Notes under the pieces: generated by a model
Databases searched by the model: none
Told to the model about the DNA's origin: nothing
What the model saw: the letters and a program-made list of their open reading frames with translations, nothing else
Part shown: in pieces, positions 28,016 to 36,185 of the stretch
Layout: each line of letters begins with the position of its first letter
How positions within the stretch are numbered: the first letter of the stretch is position 1
From: Phaeospirillum tilakii
GTDB taxonomy: Bacteria; Pseudomonadota; Alphaproteobacteria; Rhodospirillales; Magnetospirillaceae
Reading direction: 5' to 3'
Assembly: GCF_042683125.1 (NCBI RefSeq)
Contig: NZ_JBHUIY010000004.1
Span: 95,680-159,679, forward strand
Length of the DNA: 64,000 nt
Program-made: the position numbers and the translations under genes

Positions 28016-29613
28016 GATCTGACTCCTTCAGCGGGGGAAAGCGGGTCGGGGGTGGCGGCGCGCCGCAGGGTCTCGACCACCGCGCGCACGTCGATCTTGC
28101 CGTTGCCGGTGGTCGGCATCCGGCCCAGCCACAGATGCAGCCGGCGGGGATGGAGGTAGCCGGGCAGGGACTCGCGGCAGAAGCGGCGCAGCTCGGCCAG
28201 ATCGATGCCGTTTTCGCCGGCCTGGACCGCGACCTCGATCGCCTGTCCGGCCTGGGGATCGGGCGCGCCGAAGGCGACGGCGTGGACCACCCCGGGGAAG
28301 CGGTGGACCACCTCCTCGATCTCGGTCGGGCTGATCCGCACCCCGTTCGACTTGATCATGAAATCGTGGCGGCCGACGAACCACAGGATGCCGTCCTCGT
28401 CCTGGCGGACGATGTCGCCGCTCCAGCAGAACCGCTCGGCCCCGATCGCGCCCAGGCCGGGGCAGGGGCGGAACTTGCGGGCGGTGTCGTCGGGGCGGTT
28501 CCAGTAGCCCATCGCCACCGTCGGCCCGCGCTGGACCAGCTCGCCGGCGGTGCCGGGCGGGCAGGGATTGCCGTCGGCATCGACGATGAACACCTCGGTG
28601 TTGCGGATCGCGCTGCCCATCGCCCCGCGCTTGCTGTCGAACAGCTCGGGCGGCAGGTAGGTGGCGCGGATGGTCTCGGTCATGCCGTACATCAGATAGA
28701 CCCGGGTGGTCGGGAACAGCCGGGGCAGGCAGGCCAGCACCGCGTCGGGGCATTTACCGCCGGCATTGGTGAGGTAGCGCAGGTCGGGGAAATCGCCGCC
28801 GACCTCGGACAGATAGGCCACCAGCGGGGTCCAGATCGACGGCACGGCGGCGATGCCGGTGATGCGGTGGCGGGCCAGCGCGGCCGCCAGTTCCGCCGCC
28901 ATCGTCACCCGTTGCAGCACGATGGTGCCGCCGACCAGCAGCATGCTCAGCACCTGGAGCAGGCCGTAATTGAAGCAGCAGGGCAGCACCGACAGCAGCC
29001 GGTCCTCGGCATTGTTGCCGAGATATTCGGCGACGATCTGGGTGGCGGCGAGGAAGTTGCGGTGGCTGAGCATCACCCCCTTCGGCCGGCCGGTCGAACC
29101 CGAGGTGTAGCAGATCGCGGCGAGATCGGTTTCCAGCGGCCGCCGCGCCCCCGGCTGGAGCGGAGCCACGGCGTCCTGCCAACTGACCCAGCGCCGCCGG
29201 TCGCCCTCGACCGCGCCCTCGCCGGCCACCACCAGCCTTTCCAGACTGTCCGGCCAGTCCTGGGCCAGCATCTCGCTGGCCCGGCGGGCGCCGGTGACCA
29301 GGATCCGCATGCCGCAGTCGCGGGCCTGATCGCGCACCTGCTGGATGTTCCAGTGGATGCTGAGATTGACCCACACCGCCCCCAGCCGGGCCGCCGCCAG
29401 CATCGCCACGATCTCCTCGGGCGATTTCTGCACGGTGACGCCGACCCGGTCGCCCGGCCCGATCCCCTGGGCCTGGAGCCAGCCGGCGAAACGCTCGACC
29501 CGCTCGGCCAGATCGCCGAAGGTCACCGTCTCGGCCCCGGCCACCAGGAAGGTGCGGTCCGGCCAGCGCCGCCGCCCCTGTTCGACCAGATCATCCACCG
29601 TGAAAGGAATCAT
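28012..29613 (-). CDS. AMP-forming acyl/amino-acid:carrier ligase, DltA-like
   Basis: 533 residues, ANL superfamily. Motifs: the P-loop AICYTSGSTGRPKGVMLSH (about 166-184), MYGMTETIRATYLP, the ARKFRPCPG/CWSGDIVR region and the C-terminal hinge and lysine (RMPTTGNGKIDVRAV). It activates a carboxylate as AMP ester and passes it to the carrier protein encoded just downstream. D-alanine specificity is not demonstrated; acyl-CoA ligase-like specificity is possible. Confidence 0.85.
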   Translation of the reverse strand: MIPFTVDDLVEQGRRRWPDRTFLVAGAETVTFGDLAERVERFAGWLQAQGIGPGDRVGVTVQKSPEEIVAMLAAARLGAVWVNLSIHWNIQQVRDQARDCGMRILVTGARRASEMLAQDWPDSLERLVVAGEGAVEGDRRRWVSWQDAVAPLQPGARRPLETDLAAICYTSGSTGRPKGVMLSHRNFLAATQIVAEYLGNNAEDRLLSVLPCCFNYGLLQVLSMLLVGGTIVLQRVTMAAELAAALARHRITGIAAVPSIWTPLVAYLSEVGGDFPDLRYLTNAGGKCPDAVLACLPRLFPTTRVYLMYGMTETIRATYLPPELFDSKRGAMGSAIRNTEVFIVDADGNPCPPGTAGELVQRGPTVAMGYWNRPDDTARKFRPCPGLGAIGAERFCWSGDIVRQDEDGILWFVGRHDFMIKSNGVRISPTEIEEVVHRFPGVVHAVAFGAPDPQAGQAIEVAVQAGENGIDLAELRRFCRESLPGYLHPRRLHLWLGRMPTTGNGKIDVRAVVETLRRAATPDPLSPAEGVRS

Positions 29614-29649
29614 GCCGAACGCCTTCTGTTGAGCTTCGCTGGCGCGATC

Positions 29650-29738
29650 GGGCTGCCGCCCGCAAACACCCGGTTTTTCAAAAATAAGGGAGGTCCGGAG
29701 GCTCGCCTCCGGGCGGGGCGCGGGGCGGCAGCCCCGCT
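29650..29738. repeat. Family B repeat, variant pair
   Basis: GGGCTGCCGCCCGC arm, AT-rich centre TTTTTCAAAAATAAGGG, then GGTCCGGAGGCTCGCCTCCGG and GGGGCGGCAGCCCC. Located between the MBOAT and ligase genes inside the Dlt-like cluster. Confidence 0.65.
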
Positions 29739-29790
29739 ATTGTTTCCCCACTCCCGTTCTTTCCGCTAAGTTGCTGTTCTTAAAGAATTT

Positions 29791-30978
29791 TCATGCCGGA
29801 AGATTGACGAACACCAGCTTGGCGAGGATGCGCAGCCCGTCATAGGGCACGCCGATGCCCTGGATCAGGGTGAAGCCCTGCGGCACCGAGGTGTAGCAGA
29901 TCACCGCGAGGGCGGCCGGCACCCGCAGCCAGCCCTGTTCCAGCCACGGCCAGTCCTGCTTGCGGCGGAAGCGGGCCCAGGTCTGGTAGAGCGTCACCGC
30001 CACCGCGTGATAGAGCCCCCAGGCCAGCCAGGTCCACGAGCCGGCATGCCACAGCCCGATGCAGGCGAAGCTGGCGAACACCGCGTGGTAGGGATTGCGG
30101 GTCAGGCCGATCACCGGCATGTAGACGTAGGACTGGCACCAGCCCGACAGCGTCATGTGCCAGCGTTTCCAGTACACCCCGGGATTGGGGGCGAGGATCG
30201 GCCAGTTGAAGTTCTCCATGATGCCGAGCCCGAGCAGCCGGCTCGATCCGATCGCGATGTCGGAATAGGCGCTGAAATCAAGGTAGAACAGGAAGAACGA
30301 CACGATCAGGTAGCGCCACGCCTCGAAGGTCGAGAGGTGCGGCAGGGCGGCGAGGAAGCCGTCGGGGGTCGAGACCTCGCCGAACGCCAGCGGCACCAGT
30401 TGCAGCCCGAGCACGAACTTCTTGCCCAGCCCGAGGATGATCCGGGTCAGCCCCTCGGCGACCATCGCCCGGGTCAGGTTGGCGCGGCGCTGGGAGAGGA
30501 AATGGTCGAACCGCTCGATCGGTCCGGCGGTCCAGATGGTGAACAGGGTCGCCCAGGACAGGTAGTCCCACAGCCCGTGGTGGGCGAGGGTGCCGCGCCG
30601 GGTCTCGATCACGTAATGGATCAGGCGGAAGGTGATGAAGCTGATGCCGAGCGGCACCACCACCGCGCGGGCCGGCCCTTCCGAGAACAGCGACAGCAGC
30701 GGCGGCAGGTATTTGAAATAGGCCAGTTGCAGGATCAGCGAGCCGACCAGCCCGATCACCACCCAATTGCCCAGCGCCGGGGTGGCGGCGACCCGGCGGC
30801 GCAGCGCCCACACCAGCCCGATCCAGCCCAGCAGCGGGGCGACCCCGACGGCGTCGAGCGACAGCAGATAGGCGGTCGAGATTGCCACCAGCCAATAGGG
30901 CCGGCGGGCCGGCGGCAGGGCCCAGTTGCCCGCGACGGCGACGGCCAGCACCAGCCAGAACAGGGCGGATTGAACCAT
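29791..30978 (-). CDS. MBOAT family O-acyltransferase, DltB-like
   Basis: 395 residues, about 10 membrane segments. The MBOAT signature and catalytic His lie in CIGLWHAGSWTWLAWGLYHA (about residue 300); WKRWHMTLSGWCQSYVY is also conserved. MBOAT proteins move an acyl or aminoacyl group from a cytoplasmic carrier across the membrane. It starts 2 bp after the microprotein stop. The family also includes AlgI-type enzymes, but carrier protein and ligase neighbours point to a DltB role. Confidence 0.88.
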   Translation of the reverse strand: MVQSALFWLVLAVAVAGNWALPPARRPYWLVAISTAYLLSLDAVGVAPLLGWIGLVWALRRRVAATPALGNWVVIGLVGSLILQLAYFKYLPPLLSLFSEGPARAVVVPLGISFITFRLIHYVIETRRGTLAHHGLWDYLSWATLFTIWTAGPIERFDHFLSQRRANLTRAMVAEGLTRIILGLGKKFVLGLQLVPLAFGEVSTPDGFLAALPHLSTFEAWRYLIVSFFLFYLDFSAYSDIAIGSSRLLGLGIMENFNWPILAPNPGVYWKRWHMTLSGWCQSYVYMPVIGLTRNPYHAVFASFACIGLWHAGSWTWLAWGLYHAVAVTLYQTWARFRRKQDWPWLEQGWLRVPAALAVICYTSVPQGFTLIQGIGVPYDGLRILAKLVFVNLPA

Positions 30979-30979
30979 G

Positions 30980-31111
30980 TCAGAACCCCTGATAGCGGAA
31001 CACGCGGGCGCCGCTTTCGATCTGGACCATCATCGTCAGAGCGGCGAACAGCAGCAGGCCGAGGCCCAGCCCCTGGGCGATCTGACCGAGCCGGAAAGCG
31101 AACTTGTCCAT
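30980..31111 (-). CDS. DltX-like membrane microprotein
   Basis: 43 residues, preceded by a strong GAGGGAGG site. One hydrophobic helix (LGLGLLLFAALTMMVQI) and the C-terminal tail FRYQGF. In Gram-positive Dlt systems a microprotein, DltX, ends in a conserved aromatic motif and is needed for D-alanine transfer by DltB. The position directly before the MBOAT gene and the aromatic end make the same role likely. Too short for most gene finders. Confidence 0.75.
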   Translation of the reverse strand: MDKFAFRLGQIAQGLGLGLLLFAALTMMVQIESGARVFRYQGF

Positions 31112-31122
31112 CGTGACCTCCC

Positions 31123-32286
31123 TCAGCGTGACGGGACGCGGAGCAGGGGAAGCAGGCGGTCGAGCAGCGGCGCGGTCCAGCGTTCGCGGGCATCGGCGCG
31201 GTTGACGTGGGCCCAGTCCTGGAAATCGTCGGGGCCGAGCAGCACCACCGGGTTGAGGTCCCAATATTCGACCCCCTCCCGTTCGGCGAAGGCGCGCAGG
31301 CGGGCGCGGTGGGCCTCGACCAGCTCGGGGCCGATCACCGTGCTGACCGCGCGCGGGTTGAGCGGGATTTCCAGCAGCACGATCCGCACCTTGCGCCGGT
31401 CGGGGAACAGGCCGATCACCCGCTTCATCGCGGCGAGGTTGCCGTCGGCCCGCTCGGCGTAATGGGCGAGGCGGGCCTGGAGGATGCGGGTGTCGGTTTC
31501 CCATTGCCGGGCGTCGGCCGGGGCGCGGTCGAGATAGGTGCGGCTGGCATGGACCGGCACCGCCCCGCCCAGGACACGCCCGACCAGCACGCGGGCGCGG
31601 GCGACGAAGAATTTGTAATTATCAAGGAAGTAGATCCCGCTGTGCCAAGGCGGGCTGAAGCCGGCGGCGCGGATCTCGGCGTCACCCGCCGCCGAGGCGA
31701 AGGCGAGGCGGGGTTCGCGCACCAGCCCGGCCAGTTCCGAGGAATCGGCGGCAAGGCGGCTGAGGCTGATCCCCAGCACCACCACCCCCTCGAAATCGGG
31801 GCCGAGGCTGTCGGCCAGCGCCGCCATCTCGATCCCGGACTGGCCGCCGCTCATGAAATCGATCACCGGCACGTCGGTTCCGACGCGGTTGGTCAGCCGG
31901 GCGGCGATCTCCTCGTCGGGGATCAGCGCCTCGCGCATCGCGGCGGTGCCGATCAGCGCCACCGCCGGACCTTGCGGCGGCTGGGCGCGCAGGGCCAGCG
32001 CGGTGCCGGTGGCGAAGGCGTAATCGTCGAGCGGATCGAGCGCGTACCACGCCACCCGCTCGCCGGTCAGCTTGGCCTCGGTGATCAGCAGGCAGGCGGC
32101 GCCGATCCCACCGAGGCAGAGCAGCAGGGCGATCGTCACCGCCAGCAACGAAGGCTGACAAAAGCCGGCGGCGAAGGCCGAGGCGAAACGGCGGATCCCG
32201 ACAGACAATGCCCGTAAACCGAGAAGTCCAGGCGGGGAAACCGAGCCGGATGGTTTGGAGGATCGAGGTCCTTCCCCATACGTCAT
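31123..32286 (-). CDS. SGNH-like protein, DltD-like, with apparent loss of the nucleophile serine
   Basis: 387 residues with one N-terminal membrane helix (about 47-70, LLAVTIALLLCLGGIGAACLL) and a periplasmic domain. Block I reads ALIGTAAMREAL where SGNH proteins normally have GxSxxR, so the nucleophile position is Ala. The C-terminal DxxH is kept in FQDWAHVNRADARERW. DltD proteins act in the last steps of Dlt modification. First gene of the set. ATG 32286 and GTG 32289 are both possible starts. Confidence 0.7.
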   Translation of the reverse strand: MTYGEGPRSSKPSGSVSPPGLLGLRALSVGIRRFASAFAAGFCQPSLLAVTIALLLCLGGIGAACLLITEAKLTGERVAWYALDPLDDYAFATGTALALRAQPPQGPAVALIGTAAMREALIPDEEIAARLTNRVGTDVPVIDFMSGGQSGIEMAALADSLGPDFEGVVVLGISLSRLAADSSELAGLVREPRLAFASAAGDAEIRAAGFSPPWHSGIYFLDNYKFFVARARVLVGRVLGGAVPVHASRTYLDRAPADARQWETDTRILQARLAHYAERADGNLAAMKRVIGLFPDRRKVRIVLLEIPLNPRAVSTVIGPELVEAHRARLRAFAEREGVEYWDLNPVVLLGPDDFQDWAHVNRADARERWTAPLLDRLLPLLRVPSR

Positions 32287-32424
32287 CACGCGGCGGTCCT
32301 TGCTTTCGTTTGACGATTGCTTATGACCAACACGCTAGCAGAAATCAAATTGACGTTGAGTTAAAATATCGTATCTGGATTTTTTGGGAAAATGCCCGTG
32401 AATTCACCCTTAAAGAGGGTAAGC

Positions 32425-32550
32425 GCGGGCTCTGCCCGCACCCGCCAAGGGCCGAGGGCCCTTGGATCCCTGTCCCTTGTCCTCGCCACACCCGACAACC
32501 AATGGGTTCCAAGGGCCTTGCGGCCCTTGGCGGGTGCGGGCGGAGCCCGC
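32425..32550. repeat. Family A repeat, full inverted pair
   Basis: GCGGGCTCTGCCCGC + CCAAGGGCCGAGGGCCCTTGG, spacer, then the inverted arm ending GCGGGCGGAGCCCGC, one base from the methyltransferase stop. The remainder of the gap (32287-32424) is AT-rich and probably holds the promoter of the Dlt-like cluster. Confidence 0.85.
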
Positions 32551-32551
32551 G

Positions 32552-33373
32552 TCAGCGCCGCCGCTTGATGGTCAGCCAGAACGAATTGCTGGGGGCGGGG
32601 AAGGCGTTGGTGCCGATCGCCGCCCACACCGGGTCGAGCAGCGGCGACAGGCGGGGATCCTTGACCGCGAAATAGCAGGGCAGGATCGGCTCCAGCCAGG
32701 ACGCCTCGCCCAGCAGCAGGGCGGCGAGCAGATATTGCTCATTGTACATCAGCCCCTCGGCCTGGGGCGGGTAATCGTAGGGCAGATAGACGTCGTGGAC
32801 GTGGACGATCACCCCGGGGGCCAGTTCCGGCAGCACGTCGAGGAACAAGGCGGTGACGTCGGAATTCTCCAGGCTGCGGTGCGAACTGTCGATCAGCAGG
32901 ATGTCGCCCGGCTTGAGGCGGGCGAACAGCGCCGGGTCGGTCGCCTCGACCGGGGCGCGGATCACCTCGTCGCACAGCGCGTCGATCTCGGCGCGCGGGG
33001 CGGGGTCGATCGACACCAGCCGGGTCGGCAGGCCGCGCGCGGCGACGACGTGGCGGGCGAAGCGGGTCGAATTGCCCGAGCCGACCTCGATCATCAGCCG
33101 CGGCGCGTGGCGGGTCAGCATCCCGCACAGCGCCACCGCGTCGAGTCCGGTGAAGAACGGGTTGTTCCAGCGCGGTTCGGGCGAGTCGTCCGGGGCGTCG
33201 GATGGGATCGCCGCCAGCAGCGGCGCCAGTTCGGCCAGCGCGGTCAGCCGGCGGGCATAGCCGGCGCGGCCGCGCTCCAGGATCTGGGCGAGGCGGGGAT
33301 GAAGCGGGGTGCCGAAGCCCCAGCGGGGGCGGCACTGGTAGGCATATTGGCCGATCTGGACCCTGGCGGTCAC
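32552..33373 (-). CDS. Class I SAM-dependent methyltransferase (family 24 type)
   Basis: 273 residues. SAM-binding motif LMIEVGSGNSTRFARHV (about 92-108), acidic loop LVSIDPAPRAEID, and ILLIDSSHRSLENSDV with the HVHDVYLPYDYPP segment, as in the Methyltransf_24 family (often sugar or natural-product modification). GTG start with AGGAG. 12 bp after the cytochrome c gene, so in one operon. Substrate unknown. Confidence 0.8.
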   Translation of the reverse strand: MTARVQIGQYAYQCRPRWGFGTPLHPRLAQILERGRAGYARRLTALAELAPLLAAIPSDAPDDSPEPRWNNPFFTGLDAVALCGMLTRHAPRLMIEVGSGNSTRFARHVVAARGLPTRLVSIDPAPRAEIDALCDEVIRAPVEATDPALFARLKPGDILLIDSSHRSLENSDVTALFLDVLPELAPGVIVHVHDVYLPYDYPPQAEGLMYNEQYLLAALLLGEASWLEPILPCYFAVKDPRLSPLLDPVWAAIGTNAFPAPSNSFWLTIKRRR

Positions 33374-33385
33374 GCCGTCCTGCTC

Positions 33386-33829
33386 CTATTGCTGCGGGAT
33401 CGCCGCTTGGCGGGCGCGGATCTCCGGCGGCCAGCGCGATTCGATGAAGGCCAGCACCGCCCGGATCTCGTCGTCGTTCAACACCCCGACGAAGGACGGC
33501 ATCCCGCTCTTGTAATCGGGCGGGACGAACGGCGCCAGCCCATGCTTGGTCACCGCGAACAGATAGGAATCGGGATGGTGCCAACTATGGCCGCTGGCAT
33601 CGTGCGGCGGTGCCGGTAATTCGCCGTTGGGCTTGCGGATCCGCCAGTTCGGCTCACCCTCCAGTTGGGCGCCGTGGCAGCGGGCGCACTGGGCCTGATA
33701 CAGCCCCGCCCCACGCGCCACCTGGGCCGGGTCGTCGGGGTTGATCCGGTGTGTCGGCGCGAGCCACCAGCCCACGCCGGCCAGCGCGGCGACCGTCAGG
33801 GTTCCCAGCAACAACAGGCGCACCCACAT
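33386..33829 (-). CDS. Membrane-anchored c-type cytochrome
   Basis: 147 residues. N-terminal hydrophobic anchor or signal (MWVRLLLLGTLTVAALAGVG), heme site CARCH (about 48-52) and probable axial Met in KSGMPSF. The region between contains an extra loop. A mono-heme class I cytochrome in the periplasm. No oxidase or donor gene adjoins, so the partner is unknown. Confidence 0.85.
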   Translation of the reverse strand: MWVRLLLLGTLTVAALAGVGWWLAPTHRINPDDPAQVARGAGLYQAQCARCHGAQLEGEPNWRIRKPNGELPAPPHDASGHSWHHPDSYLFAVTKHGLAPFVPPDYKSGMPSFVGVLNDDEIRAVLAFIESRWPPEIRARQAAIPQQ

Positions 33830-34015
33830 CGATGGATCAGATCGCTACTATCGAAACCGAGGAAAGCATGCCTGTTTTGCCGGCACCAGCCAAGGTGGTT
33901 TCCCCGCCTTGGCGCCGGGGTCTGTGAAAAAATGGGGGGGCGCCGGATAATAGGCTTGGAGTGTTCTAGAAGCGGATTATCCTGGAAGAGTTATGCGAAA
34001 ACCTGAGGAGTCGTG

Positions 34016-35146
34016 ATGGCGCCGTCCCGTTTTTCTCCTCCGCCCACTCGGTTCGGCCCAGTGGCGCCCACGCCTACATCTGCGACGCTTCAGCCTAAGC
34101 AGGGAGCTTTCCCCCCGCCCACTCGGTTCGGCCCAGTGGCGCCCACGCCTCCATCTGTGACGCTTCAGCCTAAGCAGGGAGCTTTCCCCCCGCCCACTCG
34201 GTTCGGCCCAGTGGCGCCCACGCCTCCATCTGTGACGCTTCAGCCTAAGCTGGGAGCTTCCCCCCCGCCCACTCGGTTCGGCCCAGTGGCGCCCACGCCT
34301 CCATCTGTGACGCTTCAGCCTAAGCTGGGAGCTTCCCCCCCGCCCACTCGGTTCGGCCCAGTGGCGCCCACGCCTCCATCTGCGACGCTTCAGCCTAAGC
34401 TGGAAGCTTCCCCCCCGCCCACTCGGTTCGGCCCAGTGGCGCTTACACTTCAGCCCAAGCCGGGCGCCGCACTGCCGCTTTTCCGATTCGCTGGTGTGGC
34501 GGGACGTTTTGAGGTCTTGCAGCTTGCTAAGGCACCAGCTGCGGCCGTGGTGCCCCCCCGCTTTGTTCGGGTGCATTTTAGCTCTCATCCGGCAGCAGAA
34601 TCGGCTCGGGAGATCCGCTCGCGGGGTGAAGCCAATGGTCGCAATATTGCTACCGTTAATTTTAAGGTCCTGTCGACTGGGGTTAAGATGATTCATTCTG
34701 AGATTTCTGACGGGGTCCACAGTGAAAGGCTCATACACGATTGGCTTGAGTTAAAATATAGTGGCAATTATGAGGTTATTTGGCTTTATACGGAACTTGA
34801 ACCTTGTGGTGTTGACTACCATAATTGTCGAGAGAAGGTGCGAAAATGGTTTCCTATGGCTGAAATTTATTATTCAATTATTTACCCATCATTCGATGAT
34901 GTTTCTGATGACGATAAGGCGCTCTCGGCGCCGGCACGAGCAAAAAAGCGGGTAGAAAAAGCCAAGAGGCGGCGCAAACGCAGCTCCGCGCTTCTAAAGC
35001 GCCTTCAAACCACGATGAGTTCTCGAGCTAGAAAGAGAATTCGTCTGAATGATCCAATCAGTATTGACGATTTTCACCCGGCTCTTAATGTGCCATATTC
35101 ACCCTCTCGCAAAGATAGTAGCAAATCTCCTGGAGTGATGCTTTGA
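34016..35146 (+). CDS. Polymorphic toxin-like protein with C-terminal nucleic-acid deaminase domain
   Basis: 376 residues with GAGGAG 6 nt before ATG 34016. Residues ~9-145 are six Pro-rich repeats built around PPPTRFGPVAPTP and TLQPK. The C-terminal half contains a cytidine-deaminase-fold signature: HSE (His235, Glu237) and EPC plus a second Cys (Cys264, Cys271, PCx6C), followed by FPMAEIYYSIIYP, close to Pput_2613-like toxin deaminases. A basic tail KKRVEKAKRRRKR follows. The C-terminal half is much more AT-rich than the window, so it was probably acquired. No signal peptide and no obvious immunity gene; an IS5-family element begins 26 bp downstream. Secretion route is unknown. Confidence 0.75.
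   Translation: MAPSRFSPPPTRFGPVAPTPTSATLQPKQGAFPPPTRFGPVAPTPPSVTLQPKQGAFPPPTRFGPVAPTPPSVTLQPKLGASPPPTRFGPVAPTPPSVTLQPKLGASPPPTRFGPVAPTPPSATLQPKLEASPPPTRFGPVALTLQPKPGAALPLFRFAGVAGRFEVLQLAKAPAAAVVPPRFVRVHFSSHPAAESAREIRSRGEANGRNIATVNFKVLSTGVKMIHSEISDGVHSERLIHDWLELKYSGNYEVIWLYTELEPCGVDYHNCREKVRKWFPMAEIYYSIIYPSFDDVSDDDKALSAPARAKKRVEKAKRRRKRSSALLKRLQTTMSSRARKRIRLNDPISIDDFHPALNVPYSPSRKDSSKSPGVML
34034..34440 (+). repeat. 75-bp tandem repeats in the toxin leader
   Basis: The string GTTCGGCCCA recurs at 34051, 34126, 34201, 34276, 34351 and 34426, an exact 75-bp period. Copies are nearly identical, differing at a few positions; the last is shortened. They encode a 25-residue Pro-rich unit. Confidence 0.95.
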
Positions 35147-35172
35147 TTTTGTATGCCCGGATTCCCTCGTAA

Positions 35173-36106
35173 GAGGCTAACCGAAAAATAAGTTGGGTGA
35201 TTTCAATGACTTGTGATTCAATCGGTGTTGCGAAGACTGAATGGCTCACAAGATGTCGCGGACTGAAATCACCCGCAAACAGTATCGGCGGGATGGGCAG
35301 AGGTATTCAAGCGATTTGACCGATGAAGAATGGGCTTTGGTTCTGCCGCATTTGCCTGCGCCCGAGCGACGTGGTCGCCCCCGGAAGGTTTCGTTGCGGG
35401 AGGTGCTCAACGCCATTCTCTATCTTGTCGAAAGTGGCTGCCAGTGGCGGATGCTGCCCAAGGATTTTCCGCCGATGACGACGGTTCAAGGCTATTTCTA
35501 CCGATGGCGGGACTCGGGGGTCTGGGCCAGCATCAATCAGTATTTGGTGATGGCGGCCCGCGAAGCGATGGGGCGCGATGCCCAGCCGACGGCCGGTGTC
35601 ATTGACAGCCAATCGGTCAAGACGACAGAGTCCGGTGGCCCCAGAGGCTTTGATGCCGGCAAGAAGATCAAGGGGCGCAAGAGGCATATTGTCAGCGATG
35701 CCAATGGGTTGCTTCTGTGGGCGGTGATCCGCGAGGCCAACATCCAGGACCGTGACGGAGCGTCGGACGTCCTGCTTTCCATGGCCGGGCGCTATCCCTG
35801 GATGCGCCACGTTTTCGCCGATGGTGGCTATGCCGGGGATAAATTGGTCCATGCTCTCGCCGGAAAAGGCCGCTGGACCATCCGCATCATCAAGCGCCCC
35901 GAGGATGCCAAAGGCTTCGTGCTGTTGCCCCGGCGCTGGGTCGTCGAACGGACCATCGCTTGGTTGAACAGGAATCGTCGCCTTGCCAAAGATGTCGAGG
36001 CGACGATTGAATCGGCCCTGGCGATCCTCATGATCGCAAGCATTGAGATTATCAAAAGGAGACTTGTGCGAATGAAAATCGCGTAAAACGATTCTGAGTC
36101 AGCCTC
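35173..36106 (+). mobile_element. IS5-family insertion sequence (IS1031-like group)
   Basis: Ends are marked by short inverted repeats: GAGGCTAACC on the left and, inverted, GAGGCTGACT on the right. Length 934 bp with one transposase gene, typical of the IS1031 subgroup. The flanking trinucleotides are TAA and TGA, so no perfect target duplication is seen; the flanks may have mutated or recombined. Inserted just after the toxin gene. Confidence 0.8.
35241..36086 (+). CDS. IS5-family transposase
   Basis: 281 residues (279 or fewer if a downstream ATG such as 35253 is used). N-terminal region SDLTDEEWALVLPHLP and GRPRKVSLREVLNAILYL; DDE catalytic residues in VIDSQSVKTTESG, VFADGGYAGDKL and RWVVERTIAWLNRNRRL. 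Full length without frameshift, so probably functional. Confidence 0.93.
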   Translation: MAHKMSRTEITRKQYRRDGQRYSSDLTDEEWALVLPHLPAPERRGRPRKVSLREVLNAILYLVESGCQWRMLPKDFPPMTTVQGYFYRWRDSGVWASINQYLVMAAREAMGRDAQPTAGVIDSQSVKTTESGGPRGFDAGKKIKGRKRHIVSDANGLLLWAVIREANIQDRDGASDVLLSMAGRYPWMRHVFADGGYAGDKLVHALAGKGRWTIRIIKRPEDAKGFVLLPRRWVVERTIAWLNRNRRLAKDVEATIESALAILMIASIEIIKRRLVRMKIA

Positions 36107-36185
36107 TGAGCGTGAAGGGCCCCGAAAAGTCGCTTCACGCTGATCGGTAAGAACAGAGGGAGAGCGGTTATATAGGGCGCCTCCG

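Noticed and set aside
34034..34440. CRISPR-like array
   Set aside because: The 75-bp units abut without unique spacers and are in frame within a protein gene.
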